From the NCBI RefSeq assembly GCF_048544455.1, contig NC_133536.1:42032152-42096151 (forward strand): a stretch of 64,000 nt of DNA. The letters are read 5' to 3'. A program made the position numbers and the translations under genes. Position 1 is the stretch's first letter, and the number at the start of each line of letters is the position of its first letter. Below are positions 43,531-54,701 of the stretch, one piece after another. The notes beneath the pieces are model-generated. The model ran no database searches. It was given only the letters and a program-made list of their open reading frames with translations, and was not told the DNA's origin. Source of the DNA: Silene latifolia. Its lineage: Eukaryota; Streptophyta; Magnoliopsida; Caryophyllales; Caryophyllaceae.

Positions 43531-44690
43531 ATGCCGCCTAAGAGAAACGCTTATTATGCGAGAGCCGAGGCCATGAATACGGATGATATTGTTAAGATGT
43601 TGGAGCACCAGGATGCTCTTACTGAGGCCTTAAAGAAAGTGGATAAGGATAAGGAGGTTGATCACTCTATGATCAGCCTTTACATAGCTAGGTTCAACCC
43701 AAAGGAGTACAAAGGGACCGGGAACCAAACCTTCTTGACAACGGCATCGTGAGATGGAGAATATTCGGACCTGGTTCATTGTCCGATGAGATGAGAGTAG
43801 AGCAAGCTGCGTTCTACCCGAGAGAGGCAGTGGTGAGTGGTGGGATAAGGTGAAAGTGAGTGCGAGAGAGATGTATGCTAACCAAGGCTTACCTGCTATA
43901 CCTTGGGATGAGTTCCGTAGGGCCATGAGAAAAGAGTTTGTGCCGAGCATGTGAGAAGCAAGGCGAGGGAGGAGTTCGATGGGTTCAAGATGACATCGAC
44001 ATGTACGTGGCTGAGTACTATAAGCGATTTAATGAGAAGTCTAGGTATGCTTAGGACATGGGATTGAGTGATGAGAATCTGGCGCTGAGGTTTGAGAGGG
44101 GGTTGACCACTAGGATCATGGATAAGCTCCCTGTAGGAGTCCTTACTGATGTTAAGGACGCTTATAAGAGAGCTGGGAGGGCTGAGAGGTTAGTGGAGAT
44201 GGCTCAGGAGAGGTCTGGTGTTGAGAAAAGAAAGGCTGAGAGTGAGAGTGGTAGCCAATCTAGTCATAAGAAAGGCAACCACAATTAAGCTAAGGGGTTT
44301 TCTGCTGGGTCAGGGTTTAGTGCTGGGGCTTCCTTCGGGCGTGGCCGTGTGGGTAGCAGTAACAGTTGGGGTATGACTTGCTTTGGCTGTGGCGGTGTCG
44401 GCCACAAGAGACATGAGTGCACGAGTGTGCCTGGAGCTTTTCAGGGGACGGGTCGGGGAAGTTATTCTCAGGGACCGGCACATAGTTATGCGAGCAACAG
44501 ACCAAGTGAGTCATGGTCTAACCGGGGGAGCCAGAGCTATCAGGGTGGAGGTAACCGCAACGGCGGTAATTCTTATCAGAAACCAGCTACGAACAACAAC
44601 AACAACAACAATCAGGGGTCCGGTGCTAAGCGTCCACATCGGCCAAGATCTTGTCCAGGGAGGTGGACGAAGACCGATGGAAAGTGTTCA
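43531..44690 (+). pseudogene. Chromovirus gag (Tekay/Del-like), frameshifted
   Basis: ATG at 43531 (MPPKRNAYYARAEA). LYIARFNPKEYKGTGN is the gag entry motif. After a frameshift at about 43735 fragments of the capsid-like domain follow (KVKVSAREMYANQGLPAIPW, EFRRAMRKEFVP), then 44058-44288 (DENLALRFERGLTTRIMDKL...RAERLVEMAQ). A CCHC zinc knuckle is at 44377-44421 (CFGCGGVGHKRHEC), followed by a Gly/Ser/Asn-rich tail. The order and the knuckle match Tekay-type chromoviruses. At least three frame changes or stops. Confidence 0.85.
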
Positions 44691-44699
44691 TGATGGACA

Positions 44700-45430
44700 A
44701 GAAAGCGGTGAGGATGATGCACATGTTATCACCGGTACCTTTCTTGTTAACGGTATTCATACCTTTGTTTTGTTTGATTCGGGGCTTCCCGATCGTTTGT
44801 ATCATCGAGTCATGTTAAAAGGTTGGGTTTGAGAGTATATGAGTCTGTGAGTGAGAAAGTTTTCATACCTTCGGGAGAGTCTGTATCTTGTGGGAGGTTG
44901 TTTAGAGATGTGTCTATGATAGTTGGGCAAGTTGATCTACCTGTAGACTTGCTAGAGTTTCCTTTTAACGGTTTTGAGATGATAGTCGGGATGGATTGGC
45001 TGGGAAAGTATAAAGCTAAGATAGACTGTCATCAAAAGAAAGTGTCTTTGAGAGGGCCTAAGGGTGTTAGTGTGTCTTATCGTGGGTTTTTAGTCAAACC
45101 CAAAGTTAAGTTGATTGCAGCTATCGCGTTGAAGTCTTATCTGAGGAAGGGATGTCCTTTGATCTTGTGCCATGTGAGAGACGACCGGGTAGAGAGTCCG
45201 ACAGTTGACGAGATACCAGTGGTGGGAGAGTTTGCCGATGTTTTTCCTGACGAGATTCCGGGGTTGCCACCGAAGAGGGAGATAGATTTCACCGTTGAGT
45301 TGAAACCGGAGACGGGGCCAATCTCTAAGGCACAGTACCGGATGGGTCCTAAAGAGATGGAGGAGCTCAGGAAGCAGTTAGATGATCTGATAGAGAAGGG
45401 ATACATTAGACCTAGTGTATCGCCGTGGGG
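44700..45430 (+). pseudogene. Chromovirus protease and start of reverse transcriptase, truncated
   Basis: Protease: GTFLVNGIHTFVLFDSGL with DSG as catalytic motif (about 44737-44790); a shift follows, then the frame 44823-45476 with IVGMDWLGKYKAKIDCHQKK (end of the protease region) and the linker to polymerase. The N-terminus of reverse transcriptase follows (EFADVFPDEIPGLPPKREID, ELKPETGPISKAQYRM, LDDLIEKGYIRPSVSPWG). The sequence then breaks off at 45430, before any catalytic motif, into a copy of LTR/MITE sequence. RNase H, integrase and 3' LTR are absent. Confidence 0.88.
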
Positions 45431-45443
45431 ACATTATAAATTA

Positions 45444-45817
45444 CCATTTTTATCTTCACAAGACATTATAAATTAATATTGAGTATTTTTTTCTCAAAAA
45501 CAATCGTCTAATTATTCATCGACATTTAATTTAGTGAAACTTAAATGTAATTATCATACACGAAATAGTGAAAGAATTAGTTCTAGGTCCATTTCGGTCT
45601 AAGACCGGACCGGACATTTCGGGTTTGGTCCGGTCCAAGACCGAAAGTTTTAGGTCCGGTCTTCGGTCCACAAAAATTTTATTTTCGGTCTTCGGTCCGG
45701 TCCGGTTTGGTCCGGCCCGGTCCGGTCTTGGACCGATGCTCAGCCCTACCCAAAATACCCAATTAGAGTTTCAATCAAAATCAACGAAAAGACATAAAAA
45801 TTGTATAAGGATCTTAC
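45444..45817. repeat. 374-bp direct duplication of 40981-41354 (empty-site copy)
   Basis: Colinear with 40981-41354 without gaps; I count four substitutions. It ends with CTTAC, exactly where the chromovirus inserted in the first copy, but here continues without the element (CCACAATACGACG). It holds the right part of the hAT MITE and its right CCCAAAAT duplication (45749-45756). Confidence 0.92.
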
Positions 45818-46030
45818 CCACAATACGACGAACTCAACGGCGTAAAGAACACAACGATCCAACGACTCTAGCCTTTGGGATTTGATAGCAATGCGAAGAA
45901 GAAAGCAACGTAACTTTTTTTAGGTTTTTGTGAAGTTTAGAAAAAGATAAAAGTGACAAATCCCCCAAAAATCCAAATTACCCAATTAGAGTTTCAATCA
46001 AAATCAACGAAAAGATTGTGACTTAATAAA
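45818..46030 (-). repeat. Old chromovirus LTR (minus), right portion
   Basis: Colinear with 63800-63980 of the LTR at the window end (GATAGCA, AGAAAGCAACGT, AGTTTAGAAAA...AAAAGTGACAAA). Homology fades after about 45970. A 35-bp segment (ACCCAATTAGAGTTTCAATC...) at 45977-46012 is a third copy of 41296-41330 and 45760-45794. Confidence 0.6.
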
Positions 46031-46084
46031 GATGAAAAAATAATATTGAAGGAATAGAAAATTGAGTAACTGCATAATTGTTAA

Positions 46085-46132
46085 TCTATCTATCTATATC
46101 TCTATCTATATATATCTATATATCTATCTATA
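46085..46132. repeat. (TCTA)n/(TATC)n microsatellite
   Basis: About 48 bp of TCTATCTA/TATATC repeats. Confidence 0.85.
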
Positions 46133-49100
46133 TAAAACTATAAAACAAGAACCACTATACACTTACCTATCCACGTGTCGCCCTCTCCTTCACTCTTTTC
46201 CCGCGGCCGCCTAAGAAACACCTATGCAATAAACCCTAACACAATTTCCTCCCTTATCTTTCTTTTGCCGTCGTTCTAAACTCTTCTGATCTTCTCCCTC
46301 TTACCTCTCTGATATAATTTCCTACCCCGACAATATCAAGCTTTTCACTTATCATGAATAGTTCCCTTAATAAACTCATTTTTTTCATCATCTTTATTCT
46401 TCTTTTTCTACTTTTTTTATTTTATTTCATTTTATAGTAGTGTGTTTTACCGACTTCTCCGCTTTCAATTGATGGCTTATTGTTCAAAATCAATCGTATT
46501 TTACCATTGTATACCACTTTTTGTCATTTACTTATTCATCCCACACATTTTTTTTGCAGGTTCAAGATTAATTCAATGATGTAACGTTCAATTGTACACA
46601 AAGCTTTAATTTGATGCTCTTAGATTCCGCCTAATCTTTGGTCTTAAGAGTCTCGGAATGAACATTATTAATTTGGGTAATTTACTTGCTTAGTTTTGAT
46701 TTTTTTTTTCACATTGTACTTTGATTGATTTGTAGGTTATTTTCTATTTTCCGTAGCTATCCTATTTCGCCTTTTTGATTAATCCGAGTTTTCCGCGACA
46801 TGAATTTGTGTTTTGAGGGAGTTGTGATTTATGCTTATTTAAATAAACCCATCACAAAACAGGTCTACATAGTTTCTATGTGTCAAGAAATTTGGGGATA
46901 ATATTTGATATAAATTCACAATACTGGTGTTGATGCAATTTTACTGATCATTGTTTGAACACCACTTTTGCAAGAGGAAAGATTGGAGAATTTTAAGATT
47001 TCAATTTTGATAACTGAGTTTTTTTTTTCTCACTTTGAAATGCATATATTTTTCTAATGTATCGTATCCCCTACTAATAACCTACATTCACTTCGATTGT
47101 GAATTTGACCTACACAAGAGAACAAATATGTCTTTCGTATTGGGTGCATTTCATATGGAGTAGGAGTTTGTCGATTAGTGGTTGCTTAAAAATATGTTCG
47201 GTGGGCATAAGGATGTGATCATGGTACTTAGAAATCCCTTACCTTTTCTTCTACAATTCATGATTAATACGCTAACTATCGTATTGGACATTATAATAGA
47301 AAGCTCTACTTCATGATATTTTTCTCCAAGTTGGGAATACATAGTTAATTTAATACTACACCTGCTATATGATCGGGAACTCTGAGCCTCACTACTATCT
47401 GCAAATGAAGCAACCTATTTCATATTGTGAGGAAACCTATTTCATAAGTGCACTCTCATATATATTGTCCATGTTTTAGAACCCTAGAATTGTTCATTAC
47501 CAAATTTGGTTATCATTTAGGATCTTTGGCTATTTTAGCAATACTTTGTAGATCTTAGTACTCCTCCTGGGAGATCGCCAATTCATTCACATTCATTTGA
47601 TAACGAATCAAATTACCATCATGACAAGTGACAACCATGTATATTCGAAGATATATTTGCATGAATATTGAACATGCTTTATTTTTGAGTGAAATTGTAG
47701 GGATTACCATGATTATTTTTGTCGAAATATATATCATTTTTAAGTCGTGGACAATTATTGGTTACTTTCGTCTATAAATGGTGAAAATAATGTTAAAAGA
47801 TCATCTATTTATATTAGAAAATGGGTAGATTACATATGAACACAATAATATAAATCCTTATATTAGACTTTGTATAATATATTTTGTGTACCTAAGACAG
47901 GCATATTGATGTTTTATCATTGCTGTAGCCGTGTAGCAATAATTCTTTATTGAGTTTTTTTAGATCTAGGGAAAACAATTATTTGCTTAGTTGGTCAAAC
48001 GGGAGCATTGTAATCTCTTGGGTTATAAAGTAGCTAAAGTATTCTTGTGCCTCAAGAGCTCCCACAAATTACTTGGTAATGAAAGGACAAATGTTCTCAG
48101 CCAGCCTTTACTCAAAATGATAAGTGTGTCATAATAAAAGTGAACTTACAAACATATAAGAGTTTTGTATGACTAAACTTCAATACGAAACCAAATTGAA
48201 GATCTCGGATCGTATGTTATTCCAGTTGGTTAAAGCCTTTGTCTACTAACTAATGTGTGGTTCTTTTTTATCAGGTTTGATCATCATGTGAAGGCAGAAA
48301 CGACTATGGCGGACATGAGTTCACATCTGAGCAACACAACTACTAATGCTGATTGGTTACTCATTTTTGGTGGCTTACAATGATTTAGAGTTCTTAATAA
48401 GAAGGTTTGTAACCAGTAACCAGAACATGTTGCAAGAAGATAGTCCTCTCTTGGACGGCCCTGATATTAATTTTTTTTTTGGACAATATACTCTTATGAT
48501 AGAGTACTGGAAACTAGAGTAGTGTTCATTGTTTAATATGGAGATCATTTGTGTTGTGCCTATTACTCAGTGTAGAGCTTGAAAATGCTTCTATAATAAT
48601 CAAATTGTATAAATCCTAATTTTATTTTTGTTTATTCTCTCTTTGCCTTCTTATTCAGTAGTATTGGTTTGTGTCATTGCGACCATTGTGCAGACACGGT
48701 AGGATATAATTGACCATGAAATTAAAATTCATCTTGTGATAATTTGGAACCGAAGGAGTAAATTTTTAAATGGGAGACGATAAATGCAATATGGAATTTG
48801 GTGGTTTATACACCCTGAAATAAAGTTGTGACTAATGAATTAAAAAATAATCCATGTAGACGAGGATGAAGTACTGTATAGTGGTTTGGAAAAATTCTTG
48901 TATCCACGGGAAAACTGTACTCCTTACATCTAAGTCTTTATAATATTACCTAAATCTTTATAATATTAGTGTAAGAAGTACGACTATACGGTACTCCCGG
49001 AAGATACAAAAATAACTCTTCTGTATACCGAGTTAGTAATGTAAAAAAAAAAAGACTATTCTCTCACAATACTATTTTGTTATATTTCCGGTAGTTTATA

Positions 49101-49230
49101 TTCTCGACTTTCAAAAAGTTAAACAATTTATATAATAAATTTCTGGAAGATTTTTGTATAATTGGAGTAAGTCGTTGAGTTAACTACTAATAACATAACA
49201 ATATATGGTTTTTGTACACGTTTTTACGCA
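46133..49230. other. Non-coding stretch with exon-like scraps
   Basis: No frame over 65 codons with any family resemblance. Splice-like TTTTTTGCAG at 46548-46558 and TTTTTTATCAG at 48265-48275 precede short open stretches. Either captured gene fragments or an unrecognised non-coding transcript. Confidence 0.35.
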
Positions 49231-49245
49231 AGATGCCAACTCTAT

Positions 49246-50065
49246 TTTTTTTGATAAGGTAAAGAAATTAGGTTAATCGAAATCAACCTATACCATCCTC
49301 GCGGATGTGAGCGATAGACGAAAGTGAAAGACTTTCATTATACCAAGAAAAACAAAAAAAACCAAGAAAGAGAAGGGCAAGGAGAACACTCTCACAAAAG
49401 AAAAAATAAATCTTCTAAAGCCAAAAAGAAGGAAAAAAAACCAAATTCAAGAAGACGGAAGACAAGTAAAGATCCAAATTTTCATGACTTACAAAAAGGC
49501 AAGAATAATACAAAGTAATATAAGAAGGCTTTGAGAAAAATAGAGATAAAATGAAACATCCATCAATTTTTCCTTCTTCTTTTTGATAAAACAGGGAATA
49601 TAACTACCTTGATGTACTTGAAAACCTACATCCGAGGCACAATATGCTTGTTCAACCTCATAAAAAGGTGAAACATTACGGTGACTACAAACAGATACTT
49701 GTAACTCTAAAAATCTCGACTTCATATAATATCAACTCGAGATACTAGATCTAAAAAAATTTCTATTAAAATTCTTGATTTAGACCATCATGCTTAAGAT
49801 ATATGACTCAAAAAGTTCTCCTAGGCTAAAATGGAGAGCTAATAGAGTCAAATCTTACAAGAGATAGAAATCAAGAAAATGAAGTAAAGAAATTTCTTAA
49901 GAAAAAGATGGAGAGCTAATGGAGAAGAAAGCCAATAAAGGGATTCAACCCCCATATTTCATTTTTTGAGTTTTTCTTACTTTTAGAGAAACTTCCTCTC
50001 TCTATAATTATTAGAGAGAGAGAGAGAGAGATAAATGACTATATCCACACATAAGGTTAAGGGGA
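49246..50065 (-). mobile_element. 5'-truncated LINE-like insertion, 16-bp TSD
   Basis: AAGATGCCAACTCTAT (49230-49245) and AAGATGTCAACTCTAT (50065-50080) flank 820 bp whose left end is a T-run (49246-49252), i.e. a minus-strand poly(A) tail. The adjacent TTACCTTATC-type 3' end (minus) fits plant LINEs. The purine-rich interior (49340-49510) gives a spurious Lys-rich frame. An (AG)n run is at 50007-50030. Confidence 0.75.
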
Positions 50066-50551
50066 AGATGTCAACTCTATGATTTTTAATCCCTATACCC
50101 ATTCCTTGAAGGTTAATTGCATCCGATAGCATAATATATTTTATTTATAATGTAAATGGCTAAAATATGATACTATATAGTATATACAAACCCTCCAATT
50201 ACGTTTACTTTTGAAAATTCCTTTATTTATATACCCGTAGAATTAATTCTATTTTTCTAGAATTTGATAATTTATGAAATCACATTCTGCTATAGTGTAT
50301 TGTTTTATATAAAAAAAAAACATTAATCTTTTATTGTAATTTTTTGGTACTTTTTTATATCAATTATTCCTGGCTACTCAAGCAGTAAGTGAAACGACGA
50401 GGAATTGATTTTAAAGCAATGCTGAAGTTGTCATATACTGTAATTTATATTGGCAAGCTGAGTAAAGATATAACTTATAAGCAACAAAATGCTTTAAGCA
50501 GGTCTCGCCATCCTGAAAATGTATATCATGTTTGAAACATGTGCGGAGATA

Positions 50552-50753
50552 CTCCCTGTGTCTCGGTCATTCGTTGTCATATTTCATTTTGGACTGTTTT
50601 AGTTAATTATTGTCTTTTTATTAGGATTGCATTTGATGAGCAATTTAATCTTTCACACTCAATTTGATCCACTTATCATCTTATAGTTGGTCCCCTCCAC
50701 TTTCTTTGGTCTTTGTAGCAGCCAAAGGACAACAATTGATAGGGATGAAGGAG
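50552..50753. mobile_element. Stowaway MITE
   Basis: CTCCCTGTGTCTCGGTCATT at the left, ATTGATAGGGATGAAGGAG at the right, TA on both sides (50550-50551 and 50754-50755). About 200 bp, non-coding. Confidence 0.85.
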
Positions 50754-50830
50754 TATTAATGACTTTGAATAGTCAATTTCCTTATTTCATGTTAAGCTAC
50801 CTGTCTTCACAAGTATTCGTGTATATTTAT

Positions 50831-51032
50831 TCCATCTGCCTCGGTCAATAGTTATCTATTTCCTTTTTAGCGTGTTAATCAATAGTTATCTATTTTTATT
50901 TAGGGTAAATTATTGTGGTTCATCTCCAGGTAAGTAGAATATTATGGTTTTGTACAGTCCAAAATCACTATCCTTTCTTTCCTTAATCTTTATGACAAAA
51001 TGAATAAATAACTATTGATCGTGACGGAGAGA
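50831..51032. mobile_element. Stowaway-like MITE, degraded
   Basis: ATCTGCCTCGGTCAATAGTT at the left and AACTATTGATCGTGACGGAG at the right are inverted. An internal near-duplication of AATAGTTATCTATTT occurs at 50849-50863 and 50881-50895. Confidence 0.65.
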
Positions 51033-51087
51033 GTAATTTATTTCATTTTAGTTGTTCTTTTGTTTTGTTTTTTTTAAAGAGGAACTA

Positions 51088-51179
51088 CTATTCCGCGTGT
51101 TTCATTCATTTGTTTAATTTTTAAATTTGGTAAGAGCTATTTTAATTAAAAGTAAATAAATGATTGGGACGGAGGGAGT
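51088..51179. mobile_element. Short Stowaway-like MITE
   Basis: Right end AATGATTGGGACGGAGGGAG then TA; left end CTATTCCGCGTGTTTCATT. About 92 bp foldback. Confidence 0.6.
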
Positions 51180-51352
51180 ATATGTTATGAAAATAGCAAA
51201 TGAAATTGTATATTTGTATTGATAATGTAAATGGCTAAACACGACATATGCATAAACCTTCACATTATGAACTTATTTGATTCTAAAAATATGTTTTTAT
51301 AGTGCAACTTTACACGGATTTTAAACTAGTCAGTCAGATAAATTAGGAGAAA

Positions 51353-51396
51353 GGGTGGGGGATGGGGAGGGAGGCGGGGGCGGGGGCGGGGGCGTG
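51353..51396 (+). repeat. G-rich run, possible G-quadruplex
   Basis: GGGGGATGGGGAGGGAGG then four (GGGGGC) repeats. Several G3-5 runs spaced 1-3 bases apart. Confidence 0.7.
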
Positions 51397-52009
51397 TTTT
51401 CTTAATTGCGTTGAGTATTCAGTCACTAAGTATTGAAATTAGGGGAAAAAAAATAGGGAAACAAAAATTAGGGAAAAATTGACTAAACTACCCTTAGCTC
51501 TATAATACGGAGCAACACTATAGCGCAGGAGCTTCCATTGCACTTGCCTTAGTGGCTTAAAAGAGCGGAAACTGTTGTGGTTCATAAGTTAGCCCAATGG
51601 TCCATCATCCTAAAATCAATTCTCTGGTGAGTTTCTTCATTTTACACTTTTACAATTTCCTCCTTATTTTTAACAATTTCACTCTGATAACATGCGAAGC
51701 ACATCTGCACATGCTCTGTAATCTGTATCACTTCTATCTTATCGAATGAGAATGAGAATGATAATGTTAATGTTAATTTTTCGTTTTCCTAGTTTCATAT
51801 TTTGCATGGTGCTCTAATTCTATGAAAATTTCAATCCCTTTAAAACCCTAATGTGCTTTGCTTATGAATTCAGTATCTTTAAACTGAAATTTTGGGATTG
51901 ATTGTTGTTCTTGTTAGGCTAATTAGTGAAGTAAGAGCATAAATGCGAAGTGGGTATGCCTATTGAATTTGTTTACCTTTGATTAAAATACTCTATAACA
52001 GTCATTCAA

Positions 52010-52155
52010 CTGTAGTTTCCACGCACTTTTCATCCTGGGTCATTCGGAAACAGTCTCTTTGTGTTGCTAACACAAGGGTAAGACTGCGTACATCCGACCC
52101 CCTTATCCCGCAATTTGCGGGAGCCATTGAGGCACTCGGGTAATGTTGTTGATTG
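52010..52155 (-). mobile_element. SINE-like sequence
   Basis: ACACAAGGGTAAGACTGCGT, ACATCCGACCCCCTTATCCC and GCGGGAGCCATTGAGGCACT are wording found in a widespread plant tRNA-derived SINE family. Ends with a GTTGTTG simple tail near 52145. TSD not assigned; strand uncertain. Two TGAACARTAGATTGTGA copies nearby (52152, 52265) suggest a further local duplication. Confidence 0.55.
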
Positions 52156-52773
52156 AACAATAGATTGTGAAGGAGCTTTTTGTACCAAAAAAAAAAAAAT
52201 GTCACTGGGTTTCTACTTTCTACATTGGTTTCTGCTGAAAGGAGCTGACTTTGCTTTTATTTATTGAACAGTAGATTGTGAGGTTGGATACTCAGTACAA
52301 TCCTACTATGTGCCCTTATTTCTGTACCAAAAAAAAAACTGTGTGCCCTTATGTTTTACATTTAGGAATTCACAGCTGGTTTTGCATCTATACTATGTGC
52401 CCTTATGTTGTTCTGTTGATAGTTAATACGGAGTAAGTAATGACGATTGTCTGTAGCACTGCTGAGAAACACCATAAATCTAACTAAATTCTAGTTTCTG
52501 CTGTTACCAATCCCCTTTTGACATTGTTTTATTTGTTAAAACATTGACTTAAAAGTTAAAACAGCTTCGTCTTTGATGGGAGGTGCATTTCATGCTTTTT
52601 TTAAATTTAAAACATACTCGGTATTACTCTGTACTTCATAACTTTGCCAAAGCCTACGCAAACAAGTCCTACTTTCCCGGTGTCATCGGACCCTGTAGCC
52701 TAAAAGATACATATTCCAATGGCTGCTGGTTAAATTAGTTTGGGATTGTGGCTAGTGGCAGTGGCTACAATTC

Positions 52774-52948
52774 AGTAGCGGATCCACCAAATTTTCTTCC
52801 GGGGTCCCAAGGAAAATATAATACCTATTTCTACAAGAAAATATTAATTTGCTCTATTTTTACTGAAGAATTAGACCAAAATACACTAAAAAGATTTTCG
52901 TTTCCTGTGTCCCGGGACCCCGGAAAAGGACCCGTGGCTCCGCCACTA
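52774..52948. mobile_element. MITE with GTGGCGGAGCCAC-type ends
   Basis: AGTAGCGGATCCACC at the left and CGTGGCTCCGCCACT at the right are inverted; GGGGTCCC and GGGACCCCGG sit just inside each end. These ends are common in plants. No TSD fixed. Confidence 0.55.
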
Positions 52949-53040
52949 CATGTTTGGGGTATTATGAGTCGACAAATGCATGAGCTTGTTTTCTGCCTAC
53001 TTCGGCGACTTGAGATAGGTTTAATTACAGATAATTAATG

Positions 53041-54701
53041 CGTTGCTAGTACAAGTTTCAGGTATTGTGTCGGAGATTTGAGATTTCTTCCGGAAAGGCT
53101 GTGTTATGTTTACAGTGGACATACTGAGTTGATGAAGCATGTCTTTATTTCTTGCATAACAAGGCCTACGACAGAAGCTAGATGAGTTTCCTGTAGACTT
53201 GAGGAAGAATGCAAAATGCTTGATGGGGGATTCTCTAATCTCCTTCGTAACGTTAATTTTCAGTCTCTCATGCGAGAGGTTTAGCATATGGATTTTAGAG
53301 AATATTGAAACATGTTTAATGTCTAAAAACGGTTTAGCCATAAGGCAACAGGCGCTTTAGATTAGAACTAACTTTATTTTCTTGTTTGTCTTAGGTAAAC
53401 CGAAAGGCCTTTGAGCTTGCTCGACATAAGAAGAAATAATATAGTTTGCTTCTGGATAACCTTTAACAGTATCTGAAATGTTATGCATTTTGGGGGGGCA
53501 GCAAGTAGGTGGTAGACATAAATTTAGTAACATTCAAGAGACGACTCTTACTCCGGTCAGAATTCATGACCCCATATGGCCATATACAACTCATTCCTTT
53601 GTCTCCTCTAAACATATACAGAGTAATAACCAGGTCCAAGTGGGATCATGGGACCCAGTTTGTTCTTGATTCCTCGTGTACCGGTGTATCCAGGCTGTGT
53701 CCCAAGTGGCAGATAGAGGGCTGGAAGTCCTCTTGTTTTCACTCAAACACCATTGTTTTCACATTCTACCCCTTCCAAATTAACTGTATGGTCGTATCAT
53801 ATGGTCGCCGGATAATGACTAGAAGCGCCTCCTCAAAGTCGCTTAGTAGACGGACACAAAAAGGGCTTATAGCTTTCTCTTTCTGTGGATGTGAAGGAAC
53901 ATTGCTATAAACATGCTACAAATTGCTAGTTCGTTGTTTAAAAATGAAGTAGTGCACCACTCACATTCGCGGCAACTATGATTCAACTGGTATGTTTTTC
54001 ATCCTATCACCCCAATGTGCTGCTTTTTGTGTCTATTGAATTTCAAGGGATGTTTGTTTGTCATCAAGTAATGATTGTGATCGATTTAGGAGTATGGGGT
54101 TTAAAACTAAAATCATTCTCATTTTAGGTTTGGTTTAACTGTTGATGCAGGTTTACATTAATTTTTATACATTAATTTTATTGTATTTAGTGTTGTATGC
54201 AGTAGGTCGATACATATTATCGCGTACTTCGAAATTTGAAATACTACCCATTTTTTCAAATAATTATTACAAATCATGTGAAATTGTGCTTCTGGCTAAG
54301 ACATACTCATAGAAGAAATTATTTGAGTCTATTTATGGCTGCAGTCTATTGTATGGTTGGTTAGTTGGTTGCTAAAAATAGTAGGTCATCATCTTTAATT
54401 CTAAGCATTTAATTTAGTAGAGAAGTACGGAGTATTATACTTCCTTATCAACATGGAATTCTTGTATAAATATTTCCTTTCTAAGAAGTTGCATGAGCAT
54501 GGCAATTTAAATTTCTCTCTCACTCGCAATTTTCTGACTCTTTTCCCACTAAAATTTGATTCCATCTTGTTTTTGTTTTTTCTTTACCATATGTATGTTT
54601 GGTATGTCATATCCCATCTCACAAACCTAATAATCAAACAATTATCTAACCAAGTACTTTTAATCCTTTAATCTCCGTTCATATATTTCCTCACACGAAC
54701 A
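53041..54701. other. Non-coding region upstream of the BAHD gene
   Basis: No convincing gene. Frames at 53021-53341 and 53509-53910 show no family features. The last 100 bp before 54702 are the gene's leader (ATATATTTCCTCACACGAAC before ATG); no distinct TATA box was picked. Confidence 0.45.

Larger units (their letters stand above)
46085..51331 (+). mobile_element. Possible non-autonomous Helitron (tentative)
   Basis: The left side, TCTATATAAAACTATAAAAC...CCACGTGTCGCC, resembles Helitron 5' ends in plants. At 51301-51331 TAGTGCAACTTTACACGG followed by ATTTTAAACTAG|T resembles a Helitron 3' end (hairpin then CTAG). No helicase or Rep frame. Between them lie exon-like scraps (e.g. 46550-46600 after a TTTTGCAG; 48280-48390 reading HHVKAETTMADMSSHLSNTT), a LINE and Stowaways. 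The two ends may not belong together. Confidence 0.3.

Noticed and set aside
44383..44832. 149-codon plus-strand frame
   Set aside because: Alternative frame over the gag zinc-knuckle region; only its last part, in the correct frame, is the protease, which is annotated separately.
49324..49518. 64-codon Lys-rich frame
   Set aside because: Purine-rich stretch of a truncated LINE-like insertion.
52010..52155. Possible tRNA gene
   Set aside because: No cloverleaf with conserved A and B boxes could be drawn; wording fits a SINE.
53509..53910. 133-codon plus-strand frame upstream of the BAHD gene
   Set aside because: No recognisable domain, no splice support, overlaps another frame of equal quality.
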